NCBI RefSeq assembly: GCF_007570865.1
Contig: NZ_VLPS01000001.1
Span: 310,001-374,000, forward strand
Origin: Atlantibacter subterraneus
Lineage (GTDB): Bacteria; Pseudomonadota; Gammaproteobacteria; Enterobacterales; Enterobacteriaceae
Direction: 5' to 3'
DNA: 64,000 nucleotides
Each line of letters starts with the position of its first letter. Within the stretch, counting starts at the first letter, position 1. The position numbers were made by a program, and so were the translations under genes. The notes beneath the pieces were generated by a model. The model had not been told where the DNA came from and searched no databases. It saw nothing but the letters and a program-made list of their open reading frames with translations. This document shows, one piece after another, positions 35,751-44,515 of this stretch.

Positions 35751-37205
35751 TTAGCGGAACGGCGGTTCGTTAAAGGTGCGCAGTTTACGGGAATGGAGGC
35801 GGTCGCCTTCGGCGCGCAGCAAATCTATTGCCCGAATGCCAATCTGCAAATGCTCGGAAATCGCCCCTTCGTAAAACCGGTTTGCCTGGCCGGGGAGTTT
35901 GATTTCGCCATGCAGCGGTTTATCCGACACGCACAGCAGCGTGCCGTAGGGCACCCGGAAGCGATAGCCCTGGGCGGCAATGGTGGCGCTTTCCATATCA
36001 ATCGCCACGGCGCGGCTTAAGTTAAAGCGCAGCGCCGAGGCGCTGTAGCGCAGCTCCCAGTTGCGGTCGTCGGTGGTGACGACCGTGCCGGTACGCAGCC
36101 GCTGTTTAACTTCTTCCCCCGGCATACCGCTCACCTGTTTGGTGGCGTCGTACAGCGCGCGCTGCACTTCAGCAATGCTCGGGATCGGGATATCCGGTGG
36201 TAGCACCGCGTCCAGTACGTGGTCATCGCGCAGATAGGCGTGCGCCAGCACATAATCGCCAATCGCCTGGCTTTCGCGCAGCCCGCCGCAGTGGCCAATC
36301 ATCATCCACACATCCGGGCGCAGTACCGCCAGATGGTCGCAGATGGTTTTGGCGTTCGATGGCCCGACGCCGATATTCACCAGGGTGATCCCCTGGCCGT
36401 CCTGAGTGATCAAATGCCAGGCGGGCATCTGGTGTTTTTTCCAGGCCAGATCGGAAATCGCCTCTTCAGGCGCTTCGGTATCGGCGGTGATCCAGATGCC
36501 GCCCGCGCAGGAGAGCGCGATGTACGGGCTATCCGGGTCAAGGATCTGGCTGCATCCCCAGCGCACAAACTCGTCCACGTAGCGGGTGTAGTTAGTAAAC
36601 AGCACAAACGGCTGGAAATGCTCCACCGGCGTACCGGTGTAGTGGCGCAGCCGCGCCAGCGAGAAATCGACCCGACGCGCGTCAAAATGCGATAGTGGGT
36701 AAAACTCGGTAGGGTGGAAAATCCCATCGGCGGTTTCGTCGCCGATTTGCGCCAGTTCGGTGGTGGGGAAGTGGCGCGCCAGACCGGCGCTCATGGAGCG
36801 GTCCAGCGTCAGCGCCGAGCCGTCGATCACATACGGGTACGGGATCTCATGAGGTGACGGTGCCACTTCGATGATCGCACCGTAATCGTGATACAGCAGC
36901 TCCAGCTGTTCCGCCAGATAGGCGCGGAACAGCGCCGGGCGGGTAATAGTGGTGGTGTAACAGCCGGGATGGGTAAACCGGGCGTAAGCGCGGGTCTTTT
37001 TCGGATTAACCGCAGTGCCGTCCCAGCTCACCTGCAGTTGCGGATAAACAAACAGCCCGCTGGCGCGGCGGGTGGTATCCGGTAATTTTCCTTCTGAAAT
37101 ATACAGGCTGATGGCGTCGCGCAGGGCGTTCACCGCCTGGTCGTAAAGGGCTTCCAGTTGATCCAGCGCCTGTTCTGGCGTCAGGCTTACTACGGCTTGG
37201 TTCAT
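35751..37205 (-). CDS. amn: AMP nucleosidase
   Basis: 484 residues, the E. coli length. It cleaves AMP to adenine and ribose 5-phosphate. The N-terminal AMN-specific domain is followed by a nucleoside-phosphorylase-like catalytic domain (GIGPSNAKTICDHLAVLRPDVWMMIGHCGGL, VAIDMESATIAAQGYRF with the catalytic acidic residue, and LCVSDKPLHGEIKLPGQ). It sits by the tRNA-Asn gene as in E. coli, and a GGAGAG precedes the ATG. Confidence 0.96.
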   Translation of the reverse strand: MNQAVVSLTPEQALDQLEALYDQAVNALRDAISLYISEGKLPDTTRRASGLFVYPQLQVSWDGTAVNPKKTRAYARFTHPGCYTTTITRPALFRAYLAEQLELLYHDYGAIIEVAPSPHEIPYPYVIDGSALTLDRSMSAGLARHFPTTELAQIGDETADGIFHPTEFYPLSHFDARRVDFSLARLRHYTGTPVEHFQPFVLFTNYTRYVDEFVRWGCSQILDPDSPYIALSCAGGIWITADTEAPEEAISDLAWKKHQMPAWHLITQDGQGITLVNIGVGPSNAKTICDHLAVLRPDVWMMIGHCGGLRESQAIGDYVLAHAYLRDDHVLDAVLPPDIPIPSIAEVQRALYDATKQVSGMPGEEVKQRLRTGTVVTTDDRNWELRYSASALRFNLSRAVAIDMESATIAAQGYRFRVPYGTLLCVSDKPLHGEIKLPGQANRFYEGAISEHLQIGIRAIDLLRAEGDRLHSRKLRTFNEPPFR

Positions 37206-37601
37206 CTTCTCTCCTTATCCCGGCAAGCTGTCGGGTGCAACATTACCGATAGTATGTCACAGGAGTAATACAGTCGTGTGTTGAATAGCAACTCCTGTAA
37301 AACTCATCCATCTGAATGATTGCCGCCCTGAACCGACTGTTAATGTTCAACAATCCGCACCGGACAGGTGATCTTCGCCGCAAATTTATACTTGCGGGGT
37401 GCGCAGCCTGACGGGCGCGCGGCTATGTTTAAGATTCTGGACGGTCCGGAAACCGCGCATCCCAGCCAGCCACGTGACGGCAAACTCATCCCTTTGATTG
37501 TTAATAAACAGGCCCGCTCGAAAGCCAGTGTATTGACGAAGCCCGTGATTTTTCCCGCGCCAGCGTTGGCGCCGTGTCTGAACAGTGCGAGGAATATCCG
37601 A
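37206..37601. other. Intergenic region amn / liv-type operon
   Basis: 396 bp between divergent genes. An open frame from 37368 runs into the binding-protein gene in phase, but its 78 residues are not like a signal peptide and the true start at 37602 has a signal sequence and ribosome site, so I treat it as untranslated leader. No clear operator was recognised. Confidence 0.45.
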
Positions 37602-38717
37602 ATGTCTTTGAAACTAAAACAATTACCGCTGCATATCGCCATTGTCGGTTGTTTAACCACGGCATTTTATGCCCAGGCGGATATCAAAATCGGCGTGGCG
37701 GGGCCTTTCACCGGCCCGAACGCCACCTACGGCGCGCAATACTGGAAGGGCGCAACCCAGGCGGCGGAGGATATTAACGCTGCGGGCGGTATTAAAGGCG
37801 AGAAAATCGTGCTGGTGCAGGGAGACGACGCCTGTGAGCCTAAGCAGGCGGTGGCGGTAGCCAACCGCATGGTGGATGAATCCAAAGTTTCGGCGGTGGT
37901 CGGGCATTTCTGTTCTTCTTCTACCATGCCTGCGTCTGAGGTGTATGACGAGGCGGGCGTGTTGACCATCACGCCGGGCTCCACCAATCCGCAGGTAACC
38001 GAGCGCGGCATGAAGGGCATGTTCCGCATGTGCGGGCGCGATGACCAGCAGGGCGTTGTGGCGGCCAACTACATGCTTGACACGCTGAAAGCGAAGAAAA
38101 TCGCCATCATTCACGATAAAGATACTTATGGACAGGGCCTTGCCGACGCCACCAAAGCGGCGCTGGAAAAGCGCGGCACCAAAGAGGTGCTGTACGAAGG
38201 CCTGTCGCGTGGGGAAAAAGACTTTAACGCCCTGGTAACCAAAATCGGTTCGCTGAAACCCGACGTGGTTTACTTCGGCGGCTGCCATCCGGAAGCAGGC
38301 CCGCTGGTGCGCCAGATGCGCGAGCAGGGCGTACAGGCGAAATTCTTCTCCGGTGACTGCGTAGTGACCGAAGAGATGGTGACCGCAGCGGGCGGCCCGC
38401 AGTTTACCAACGGCGTGCTGATGACCTTCGGCAACGATCCGCGCACCATCCCGGCGGGTAAAACGGTAATCGAAAAATTCCGTGCCAGCGGTTTTGAGCC
38501 GGAAGGCTACACCCTTTACGCCTACGCCTCGATCCAGGCGATTGCCGCCGCCTATAACGGCGCGGGGAAAGACAACGAAAAAGCCAGTGAATGGTTGAAG
38601 TCCAATACCGTGGACACGGTGATGGGCCCCAAATCCTGGGACGGCAAGGGCGACCTGAAAGTCTCGGATTACGTGGTTTATCAGTGGGATGACAAAGGCA
38701 AATACAAACAGCTGTAA
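37602..38717 (+). CDS. Branched-chain amino acid-type ABC transporter, periplasmic binding protein (LivK-like)
   Basis: 371 residues from the ATG at 37602, behind GAGG. Signal peptide to about residue 25 (AQA cleavage). The Peripla_BP_6 fold is evident, with a close likeness to E. coli LivJ/LivK (DDACEPKQAVAVANRMV, VGHFCSSSTMPASEVYDE, the paired Cys of the ligand lobe). It should bind leucine, isoleucine or valine or a related amino acid or amide. It is separated from the permease genes by a hairpin that may keep its mRNA more abundant. Confidence 0.9.
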   Translation: MSLKLKQLPLHIAIVGCLTTAFYAQADIKIGVAGPFTGPNATYGAQYWKGATQAAEDINAAGGIKGEKIVLVQGDDACEPKQAVAVANRMVDESKVSAVVGHFCSSSTMPASEVYDEAGVLTITPGSTNPQVTERGMKGMFRMCGRDDQQGVVAANYMLDTLKAKKIAIIHDKDTYGQGLADATKAALEKRGTKEVLYEGLSRGEKDFNALVTKIGSLKPDVVYFGGCHPEAGPLVRQMREQGVQAKFFSGDCVVTEEMVTAAGGPQFTNGVLMTFGNDPRTIPAGKTVIEKFRASGFEPEGYTLYAYASIQAIAAAYNGAGKDNEKASEWLKSNTVDTVMGPKSWDGKGDLKVSDYVVYQWDDKGKYKQL

Positions 38718-38767
38718 TTTGCCGCCCCGTCCGTTTTGCCGCCAGGTAAAACGCCGCGACACTGAAT

Positions 38768-38791
38768 GCTGCCCGGCTATCGGGCAGCTTT
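38768..38791 (+). terminator. Hairpin between binding-protein and permease genes
   Basis: GCTGCCCG pairs with CGGGCAGC around a 5-base loop and is followed by TTTCTC. It is probably a partial terminator or mRNA-stabilising stem that lets the binding protein be made in excess. Confidence 0.55.
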
Positions 38792-38812
38792 CTCACTGGC
38801 GAGAGTGTTGAT

Positions 38813-39727
38813 ATGGATGCTTTTTTTCTCCAACAGCTGATCAACGGGCTGACGTTAGGCGCTGTCTACGGTTTGATCGCCATCGGCTACACCATGGTTT
38901 ACGGCATTATCGGGATGATCAATTTCGCTCACGGCGAAGTCTATATGATCTCGGCGTATCTCTGCGCCATCGGGTTGGCGCTGCTGGCCAGCTTCGGCAT
39001 TCACTCCTTCCCGCTGCTGATCTTCGGCACGCTGATTTTCACCGTCGCCGTGACCGCCGTGTACGGCTGGGCGATTGAGCGCATCGCCTACCGGCCGCTG
39101 CGTAACTCCACCCGGCTGGCACCATTGATCTCCGCCATCGGCATGTCGTTGATCCTGCAAAACTACGTTCAGCTAAGCCAGGGGCCGAATCAGCAGGGTA
39201 TTCCCACGCTGCTGACCGGGGTGCTGCGCTTCCACGTGGACGACGGCGTGGTGCAAATTACCCTGACCAAAGTCTTTATCCTGGTGGCCGCCGTGGTGGG
39301 CATGGGGGTTCTGACGTGGATTATCCAGTTTACCCGGCTGGGGCGCATTTGCCGCGCTACTCAGCAGGACCGGCGCATGGCCTCGATACTCGGTATCAAC
39401 ACCAACCGGGTGATCTCGCTGGTATTTGTCATCGGCGCGTCGATGGCCGGTCTGGCGGGAGTGCTGGTCACCATGAACTACGGAACCTTCGATTTTTATG
39501 CCGGTTTCATCATCGGCATTAAAGCCTTTACCGCGGCGGTGTTGGGCGGCATTGGCTCGCTGCCCGGCGCGATGCTTGGCGGCCTGCTGTTAGGCGTTGC
39601 CGAAGCGCAGTTCGCCGGGCTGGTGAACTCCGATTATAAAGACGTGTTTTCGTTTTCACTGCTGGTGGTGATCCTGATTTTTCGCCCGCAAGGTTTGCTG
39701 GGCCGTCCCGTGGTCGCGAAGGTGTAA
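38813..39727 (+). CDS. Branched-chain amino acid-type ABC permease, LivH-like
   Basis: 304 residues with eight or more hydrophobic segments; starts with the family pattern LINGLTLGAVYGLIAIGYTMVYGIIGMINFAHGE. The GIKAFTAAVLGGIGSLPGAMLGG segment near the C-terminus is the coupling loop to the ATPase. Second gene of a complete five-gene system. Confidence 0.93.
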   Translation: MDAFFLQQLINGLTLGAVYGLIAIGYTMVYGIIGMINFAHGEVYMISAYLCAIGLALLASFGIHSFPLLIFGTLIFTVAVTAVYGWAIERIAYRPLRNSTRLAPLISAIGMSLILQNYVQLSQGPNQQGIPTLLTGVLRFHVDDGVVQITLTKVFILVAAVVGMGVLTWIIQFTRLGRICRATQQDRRMASILGINTNRVISLVFVIGASMAGLAGVLVTMNYGTFDFYAGFIIGIKAFTAAVLGGIGSLPGAMLGGLLLGVAEAQFAGLVNSDYKDVFSFSLLVVILIFRPQGLLGRPVVAKV

Positions 39728-39737
39728 GGGGTAAACG

Positions 39738-41024
39738 ATGACAGATGCGGCACTGAAGCCAGGAATCGATATCAAAAAATGCCTGCTGGATACCGTACTG
39801 GCAGGGCTATGCGCACTAGTGGTGTTTGGGCCGATCGTCGGGGTGGTGCTGCGCGGCTACAGCTATACGCTGTCGCCGGACCGCGTGGCGTTACTGGTGG
39901 CAGCGGTGATGGCGGGGCGCTTCGTCCTGAGCCTGGCGCTGCAAACGTCGCGCGGGCGGCGGTTTGCCCGCCAGTTTGAAAGCGCGGACGACGGCGTCTA
40001 TGTGCGCCCGGTGGATTATAAATCGCCGCTGCGCTGGGCGATCCCGCTGTTGATGGTGCTGGCGCTGCTGTTTCCGTTTGTCGCCACCAAGTACCTGCTT
40101 ACCGTGGCGATCCTCGGGCTGATTTACGTGCTGCTCGGGTTAGGGCTGAATATCGTGGTGGGCCTGGCCGGGCTACTCGATCTGGGCTACGTGGCGTTTT
40201 ACGCCATCGGCGCTTACGGGCTGGCGTTGGGCTATCAGTATCTGGGGCTGGGGTTTTGGGTGATGCTGCCGTTAGGCGCGCTGCTCGCCGCGCTGGCCGG
40301 GGCGCTGCTCGGCTTTCCGGTATTGCGGATGCACGGGGATTACCTGGCGATTGTTACCCTCGGGTTTGGGGAGATCATCCGGCTGGTGCTCAACAACTGG
40401 CTGAGCTTTACCGGCGGGCCAAACGGGATTTCCGTCCCCGCGCCGACGCTGTTCGGGCTGGAGTTTTCCCGGCGCGCCAAAGACGGCGGCGTTCCGTTCC
40501 ATGAGTTTTTCGCTATTTCTTATAACCCTAACCTGAAATTTATTTTTATCTATGCGGTGCTGGTTCTGGTGGTGCTGCTGGTGCTGTTTATCAAGCATCG
40601 CCTGACGCGGATGCCGATAGGCCGGGCCTGGGAAGCGCTGCGTGAAGATGAAATCGCCTGCCGCTCGCTGGGGCTCAACCACGTGCTGGTGAAGCTTTCC
40701 GCGTTTATGCTCGGCGCTTCAACCGCCGGGATCGCCGGGGTGTTCTTCGCCACGTATCAGGGATTTGTCAATCCAACGTCATTTACCTTCTTCGAATCGG
40801 CATTGATCCTCGCCATTGTAGTGCTGGGCGGCATGGGTTCGACGCTCGGCGTAGTGCTGGCCGCTTTTGTGCTGACGGTTGCGCCGGAATTGCTGAGAAG
40901 CTTTGCCGAATACCGCGTGCTGCTGTTCGGCGTGTTAATGGTGGTGATGATGATCTGGCGGCCCCGGGGACTGGTGCGCACCAGTCGCGCCGGGTTTGCC
41001 ACCCGCAAAGGAGTCGCGCCGTGA
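39738..41024 (+). CDS. Branched-chain amino acid-type ABC permease, LivM-like
   Basis: 428 residues. An N-terminal extension with two extra membrane segments, as in LivM, precedes the conserved core ([41 protein letters not shown]). The coupling segment is [21 protein letters not shown]. It starts 10 bases after livH-like and its stop overlaps the next GTG. Confidence 0.93.
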   Translation: MTDAALKPGIDIKKCLLDTVLAGLCALVVFGPIVGVVLRGYSYTLSPDRVALLVAAVMAGRFVLSLALQTSRGRRFARQFESADDGVYVRPVDYKSPLRWAIPLLMVLALLFPFVATKYLLTVAILGLIYVLLGLGLNIVVGLAGLLDLGYVAFYAIGAYGLALGYQYLGLGFWVMLPLGALLAALAGALLGFPVLRMHGDYLAIVTLGFGEIIRLVLNNWLSFTGGPNGISVPAPTLFGLEFSRRAKDGGVPFHEFFAISYNPNLKFIFIYAVLVLVVLLVLFIKHRLTRMPIGRAWEALREDEIACRSLGLNHVLVKLSAFMLGASTAGIAGVFFATYQGFVNPTSFTFFESALILAIVVLGGMGSTLGVVLAAFVLTVAPELLRSFAEYRVLLFGVLMVVMMIWRPRGLVRTSRAGFATRKGVAP

Positions 41025-41893
41025 ACGACAGTATCCTGCGGGTGGAACATCTGATGATGCATTTTGGCGGCATCAACGCGCTTAACGACGTCAATCTGGA
41101 CGTGGAACGCGGTTCGATCACCGCGCTAATCGGCCCAAACGGGGCGGGTAAAACTACGGTATTTAACTGCCTGACCGGGTTTTATCACGCCACCGGCGGT
41201 GCGATCTTGCTGAACACACGCACGCCTACCGACATCATCGAGGTGCTGGGGCAAAAGCTGCGCGCGAGTGATTTTCTGCATCCCCGACGGCTTGGTTCGC
41301 GGCTCTACTACAAAATGTTTGGCGGCACCCATCTGGTGAACCGGGCCGGGCTGGCGCGTACTTTCCAGAATATCCGCTTATTCCGTGAAATGTCAGTGGT
41401 AGAAAACCTGCTGGTTGCCCAGCACATGCTGGCGAACCGTAATCTGATTGCCGGCATTTTTAACACTGCCGCGTACCGCAGGGCGGAAAACCAGGCGCTG
41501 GATAGGGCGTTTTACTGGCTGGAAGTGGTGGAGATGGTGGATTGCGCCAACCGGCTGGCGGGCACGCTTTCTTATGGGCAGCAGCGCCGCCTGGAAATCG
41601 CCCGCGCCATGTGCACCGGGCCGGAGATGATCTGCCTCGACGAACCCGCCGCCGGGCTTAACCCGGTGGAAACCCACGCCGTGAGCCGCATCTTACGGCT
41701 GCTGCGCCAGCAGCACGGCGTTACGGTGCTGCTGATTGAACACGACATGGGCATGGTGATGGAGATTTCCGACCACGTTATCGTGCTTGACCACGGCAAC
41801 GTCATCGCGCGCGGCGCGCCGCAGGAAATCCAGCACAACCCCAGCGTTATCGCCGCCTATCTGGGCGCAGAGGAAGAGGAGGTCACCGGATGA
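41021..41893 (+). CDS. Branched-chain amino acid-type ABC ATPase, LivG-like
   Basis: 290 residues, GTG start overlapping the livM-like stop. Walker [10 protein letters not shown] (about 38-46), signature [15 protein letters not shown], Walker [16 protein letters not shown]-loop IEHDMG. The insertion between Walker A and signature (a loop with [26 protein letters not shown]) is typical of LivG. Confidence 0.94.
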   Translation: MNDSILRVEHLMMHFGGINALNDVNLDVERGSITALIGPNGAGKTTVFNCLTGFYHATGGAILLNTRTPTDIIEVLGQKLRASDFLHPRRLGSRLYYKMFGGTHLVNRAGLARTFQNIRLFREMSVVENLLVAQHMLANRNLIAGIFNTAAYRRAENQALDRAFYWLEVVEMVDCANRLAGTLSYGQQRRLEIARAMCTGPEMICLDEPAAGLNPVETHAVSRILRLLRQQHGVTVLLIEHDMGMVMEISDHVIVLDHGNVIARGAPQEIQHNPSVIAAYLGAEEEEVTG

Positions 41894-42603
41894 AACCACT
41901 GCTGGAGTTTCGCGATGTTGACGTGTTTTATGGGCCAATCCAGGCGCTGAAAGGCATTTCACTGACGGTGAACGAGGGCGAAACCGTCTCGCTGATCGGC
42001 GCGAACGGCGCGGGTAAATCCACCTTGCTGATGTCGATTTTCGGCCAGCCGCGCATCGCCAGCGGGCAAATTCTCTACCGGGGCGAAGATATCAGCCGCC
42101 GCTCCACCCATTTTATTGCCAGCAACGGCATCGCCCAGGCCCCGGAAGGAAGGCGCATTTTCCCGGATATGACGGTGGAAGAAAACCTGCTAATGGGCGC
42201 GATTGCTATTGGCAACCGCTATCAGAAAGAGGATAAGGCGCGCATGTACCAGCTTTTTCCCCGGCTTGAGGAGCGGCGCAGCCAGCGGGCGATGACGCTC
42301 TCCGGCGGCGAACAGCAGATGTTGTCTATCGCCCGGGCGCTGATGAGCCGCCCAAAACTCCTGTTGCTGGATGAGCCGAGTCTGGGGCTGGCACCATTGG
42401 TGGTGAAACAGATTTTTCAGATCCTGCGCGAACTGACCCAGCAGGGCGTAACGCTGTTTCTGGTGGAGCAAAACGCTAACCACGCGCTGAAACTTTCCGA
42501 CCGGGGGTATGTGATGACCAATGGAGAAATTCGCCTGACCGGGAGCGGGGCGGAACTGCTGGTTAACCCGGAAGTGCGGAAAGCGTATCTGGGTGGGGTG
42601 TAA
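41890..42603 (+). CDS. Branched-chain amino acid-type ABC ATPase, LivF-like
   Basis: 237 residues, ATG overlapping the livG-like stop (ATGA). Walker A GANGAGKST, signature LSGGEQQMLSIARAL, Walker B LLLLDEPSLGLAP, H-loop VEQNAN. Last gene of the system; the T6SS effector array begins directly after it on the other strand. Confidence 0.94.
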   Translation: MKPLLEFRDVDVFYGPIQALKGISLTVNEGETVSLIGANGAGKSTLLMSIFGQPRIASGQILYRGEDISRRSTHFIASNGIAQAPEGRRIFPDMTVEENLLMGAIAIGNRYQKEDKARMYQLFPRLEERRSQRAMTLSGGEQQMLSIARALMSRPKLLLLDEPSLGLAPLVVKQIFQILRELTQQGVTLFLVEQNANHALKLSDRGYVMTNGEIRLTGSGAELLVNPEVRKAYLGGV

Positions 42604-42640
42604 AAATGAATGCTTACTGCCAGCTTAATTTTGTAGAAGC

Positions 42641-42698
42641 TTCAGTGTTAAATAAATTAAATTTGCCATGTTAATTTCCTTGAGCAACTATTAATTTT
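42641..42698 (-). pseudogene. hcp 5'-end relic (duplicate of the hcp start region)
   Basis: On the minus strand this reads as an hcp start: ribosome-site region, ATG and the first nine codons MANLIYLTL, nearly identical to 45875-45932 at the intact hcp. After AACACTGAA the likeness stops, and a stop codon follows a few codons later. It marks the remnant of a second hcp copy. Confidence 0.85.
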
Positions 42699-42700
42699 GG

Positions 42701-42775
42701 GATTCAGCAGTCGTTCTGCCTGTCATGTAACTGTTTTGATACAAGAGAGGATAAGCCCTGTTTCTCTGTTTCCTG
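42701..42775 (-). repeat. Relic of the vasL-like gene 3' part
   Basis: About 85 percent identical to 46106-46181 in the intact vasL-like gene, by eye, with one base deleted. In the intact gene this codes for ETEKQGFTLSYIKTV and following residues. In the relic the order vasL-like then hcp start is kept, but the DNA equivalent to 45933-46105 is missing. Confidence 0.85.
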
Positions 42776-43087
42776 GAGGTACCTATATAAGACCTCATGG
42801 TTATTAGTATACTTTACCTTCAATTTACTGTTCCATGTGTCTAAGTTTATACAGTATTTATTTATGTTATTAACGGCATCATCCTTATCTGGTTTGTTTG
42901 TAAATGAAAAAGATAGATAAATAATGCAATAATCAGTATATAAGTTTATTTGAAGAACCTCTTTTGGAATTTTAGAGGACAAATAATAATATTCTCCTGG
43001 AGTATATGCTTTGGGATATTCAGGTTCATCGCTTGAATATGATAAGTTGCATATAAAAAGTAAAACGCATAACAGTAAGCGGATCAT
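42704..43087 (-). CDS. Truncated second immunity protein of array pair 2 (chimeric 3' end)
   Basis: 127 residues with a signal peptide (hydrophobic 2-16). The middle part resembles the 43672-44040 protein (Cys residues, then SKLKVKYTNNHEVL against TMKIKYKNNKDYSARL). The last 23 residues, from ETEKQG on, come from the vasL-like relic DNA and the stop codon lies inside it, so the native C-terminus is lost. GC content is low. Two bases separate it from the preceding gene. It is a candidate immunity protein made non-functional or altered by the fusion. Confidence 0.65.
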   Translation of the reverse strand: MIRLLLCVLLFICNLSYSSDEPEYPKAYTPGEYYYLSSKIPKEVLQINLYTDYCIIYLSFSFTNKPDKDDAVNNINKYCINLDTWNSKLKVKYTNNHEVLYRYLQETEKQGLSSLVSKQLHDRQNDC

Positions 43088-43089
43088 GA

Positions 43090-43548
43090 TTATTTTCTAT
43101 CCTCTGTATAATCTGGAATGTCAATATGCATTAATTGTTCAGCTCTTTGCCTGTTTAGTTCAGCCATACATGAATATATGTGAGTAAAACGACCCACATC
43201 ATTTCCCCATGATTCTGCAAACGAGCACTGAGCAAGACGATAACGAATAAACTCTTGATTAGATTTATCAAGCCTGTAAAGTGCAAGCGGGATAGCATCA
43301 TCCAATGCTGCACTTTTGACTTCAGACCATTTATCTATACGCAATCTGATATTATCTTCGGCTTTTCTCAGCGTTATAGTGCTTTCAATTACTTCATTTC
43401 TCTGGCAGTCGACAAGCTCCGCCTCTTCTTCTGATTCACAGTTGTTCTTACTCAGATAATAAACATTATTTGCATATGTGCTATGGATTGAGGAAATGCT
43501 AATCATTAGTGGGACCGATATTAGCGAAATCCGTAAAATACTAATCAT
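43090..43548 (-). CDS. LprI/DUF1311-like secreted protein, orphan immunity candidate
   Basis: 152 residues with an N-terminal signal peptide (about 26 residues). Four Cys in the mature part and the pattern FIRYRLAQCSF...YSCMAELNRQRAEQL are typical of DUF1311 proteins, which include the LprI family of lysozyme inhibitors. It should fold in the periplasm with two disulphides. Its ATG overlaps (ATGA) the stop of the effector stump before it, showing it was once coupled to an effector gene. It likely gives protection against a peptidoglycan glycan-strand-cleaving effector no longer made here. Confidence 0.7.
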   Translation of the reverse strand: MISILRISLISVPLMISISSIHSTYANNVYYLSKNNCESEEEAELVDCQRNEVIESTITLRKAEDNIRLRIDKWSEVKSAALDDAIPLALYRLDKSNQEFIRYRLAQCSFAESWGNDVGRFTHIYSCMAELNRQRAEQLMHIDIPDYTEDRK

Positions 43549-43649
43549 TGATTTCTATTTCCTATTGAAGATGTAAATAATGCTTGTGCATAAGATAATT
43601 TTTCTGCATGCTTATAATCGCCACTGCCATTATAACTACGTCCATTAGC
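43545..43649 (-). pseudogene. 3' stump of a second T6SS effector gene
   Basis: The 123-bp gap between the two immunity pairs holds an open frame of 34 codons before TGA: ANGRSYNGSGDYKHAEKLSY and a short tail. YNG-GD-Y-A-K--Y resembles the C-terminus of the intact effector (YNGD ... GDLNYADKFEYVYGL). Its stop codon overlaps the start of the next immunity gene by ATGA. There is an in-frame stop directly upstream and no start, so only the end of the gene remains. Confidence 0.65.
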
Positions 43650-43671
43650 TCATTAAATTATAGTCATAAAG

Positions 43672-44040
43672 TTACTCATTGCTTTTATTTTCCATTCGCG
43701 TCTTTTTATACTCGTCATATATTATTATAGTGTCATCATAGACAGTCAGTCTTGCTGAGTAATCTTTGTTGTTTTTGTATTTTATCTTCATTGTGGATAA
43801 TTTGCTTTCAATATCTGAACAGTTTTCTTTGATTTCATTTTCGACAATATTGTAAGTTGTTTTTTCCAGGCGTGGATCAAAATCACTTATCCAATCCTCA
43901 CAAGCATCTGCATATTCAAAAAAATCCTGAAGATCTTGTGGCATTTTTTCTATAATAACTTTATCCACCGCAAATAATAAACTGGAGTGTAAGGTAAATA
44001 ATATCATTAAAATATTTTTGAATAAATACTTGTTATTCAT
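43672..44040 (-). CDS. Small secreted protein, immunity candidate (pair 1, second gene)
   Basis: 122 residues, AT-rich, with a signal peptide (NILMILFTLHSSLLFA, cleavage near residue 24) and a charged mature part with two Cys. I do not recognise a named family. It resembles the 42704-43087 protein, so each immunity unit consists of a DUF1311-like protein plus one of this type. Starts 9 bases after the DUF1311-like gene. Confidence 0.65.
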   Translation of the reverse strand: MNNKYLFKNILMILFTLHSSLLFAVDKVIIEKMPQDLQDFFEYADACEDWISDFDPRLEKTTYNIVENEIKENCSDIESKLSTMKIKYKNNKDYSARLTVYDDTIIIYDEYKKTRMENKSNE

Positions 44041-44049
44041 GACGTCATC

Positions 44050-44499
44050 CTAGATGGTGTTTTTAATCCATTGTATTTGTGATAGATTCATATCAGTTTT
44101 ACAGTATAGTGACGAAATTGAAGATCGATAGCCAGGAAGCGCTCCGTTACTTTGTGAGGCGTACTTACATTGTTTTTCGCGATAAAGAATAAAGGAACGA
44201 TGCAGTTCTGGGAATGTTATTCTTGCAATGTGAATATAAGGTTCATAATCAATGGTGCCATCTTCATTATGCCCTCTTTCTCCTTCAGTATCATATTGAA
44301 TCAGTCTTTTTTCTGCGCTAATTTCCTCATGTCTTAACGCCAAAACGCTCTGCTGATATTTGTCCATAAGACACCAGTAAACTTTATCTTGTTGTATTAA
44401 CTGGTCGTATGAGCAATCCGATACTTTTATGTTATGTGCATTAGTAATATTACACAATAATAATAATGAAAATAAATATTTATTTGCTTTCATTTGCAC
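44050..44499 (-). CDS. LprI/DUF1311-like secreted protein, immunity candidate (pair 1)
   Basis: 149 residues with a signal peptide (to about residue 21) and four Cys in the mature part (CSYDQL, WCLMD, QCKYAS, LYCKTD). The pattern RSFILYREKQCKYA...SSLYC resembles the DUF1311 core. It lies 16 bases after the effector gene, the usual place for the cognate immunity gene; the LprI relation to lysozyme inhibition fits an effector that cleaves peptidoglycan glycan strands. Confidence 0.72.
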   Translation of the reverse strand: MQMKANKYLFSLLLLCNITNAHNIKVSDCSYDQLIQQDKVYWCLMDKYQQSVLALRHEEISAEKRLIQYDTEGERGHNEDGTIDYEPYIHIARITFPELHRSFILYREKQCKYASQSNGALPGYRSSISSLYCKTDMNLSQIQWIKNTI

Positions 44500-44515
44500 T
44501 CCTTAAGTGTGTTAT

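Noticed and set aside
37206..37300. PhoB box before amn
   Set aside because: A CTGTGACAT-like stretch is present, but the second half-site is poor, so it is not reported as a site.
37368..37601. 78-residue N-terminal extension of the LivK-like protein
   Set aside because: The extension has no signal peptide, while the ATG at 37602 has a ribosome site and is followed by a proper signal sequence.
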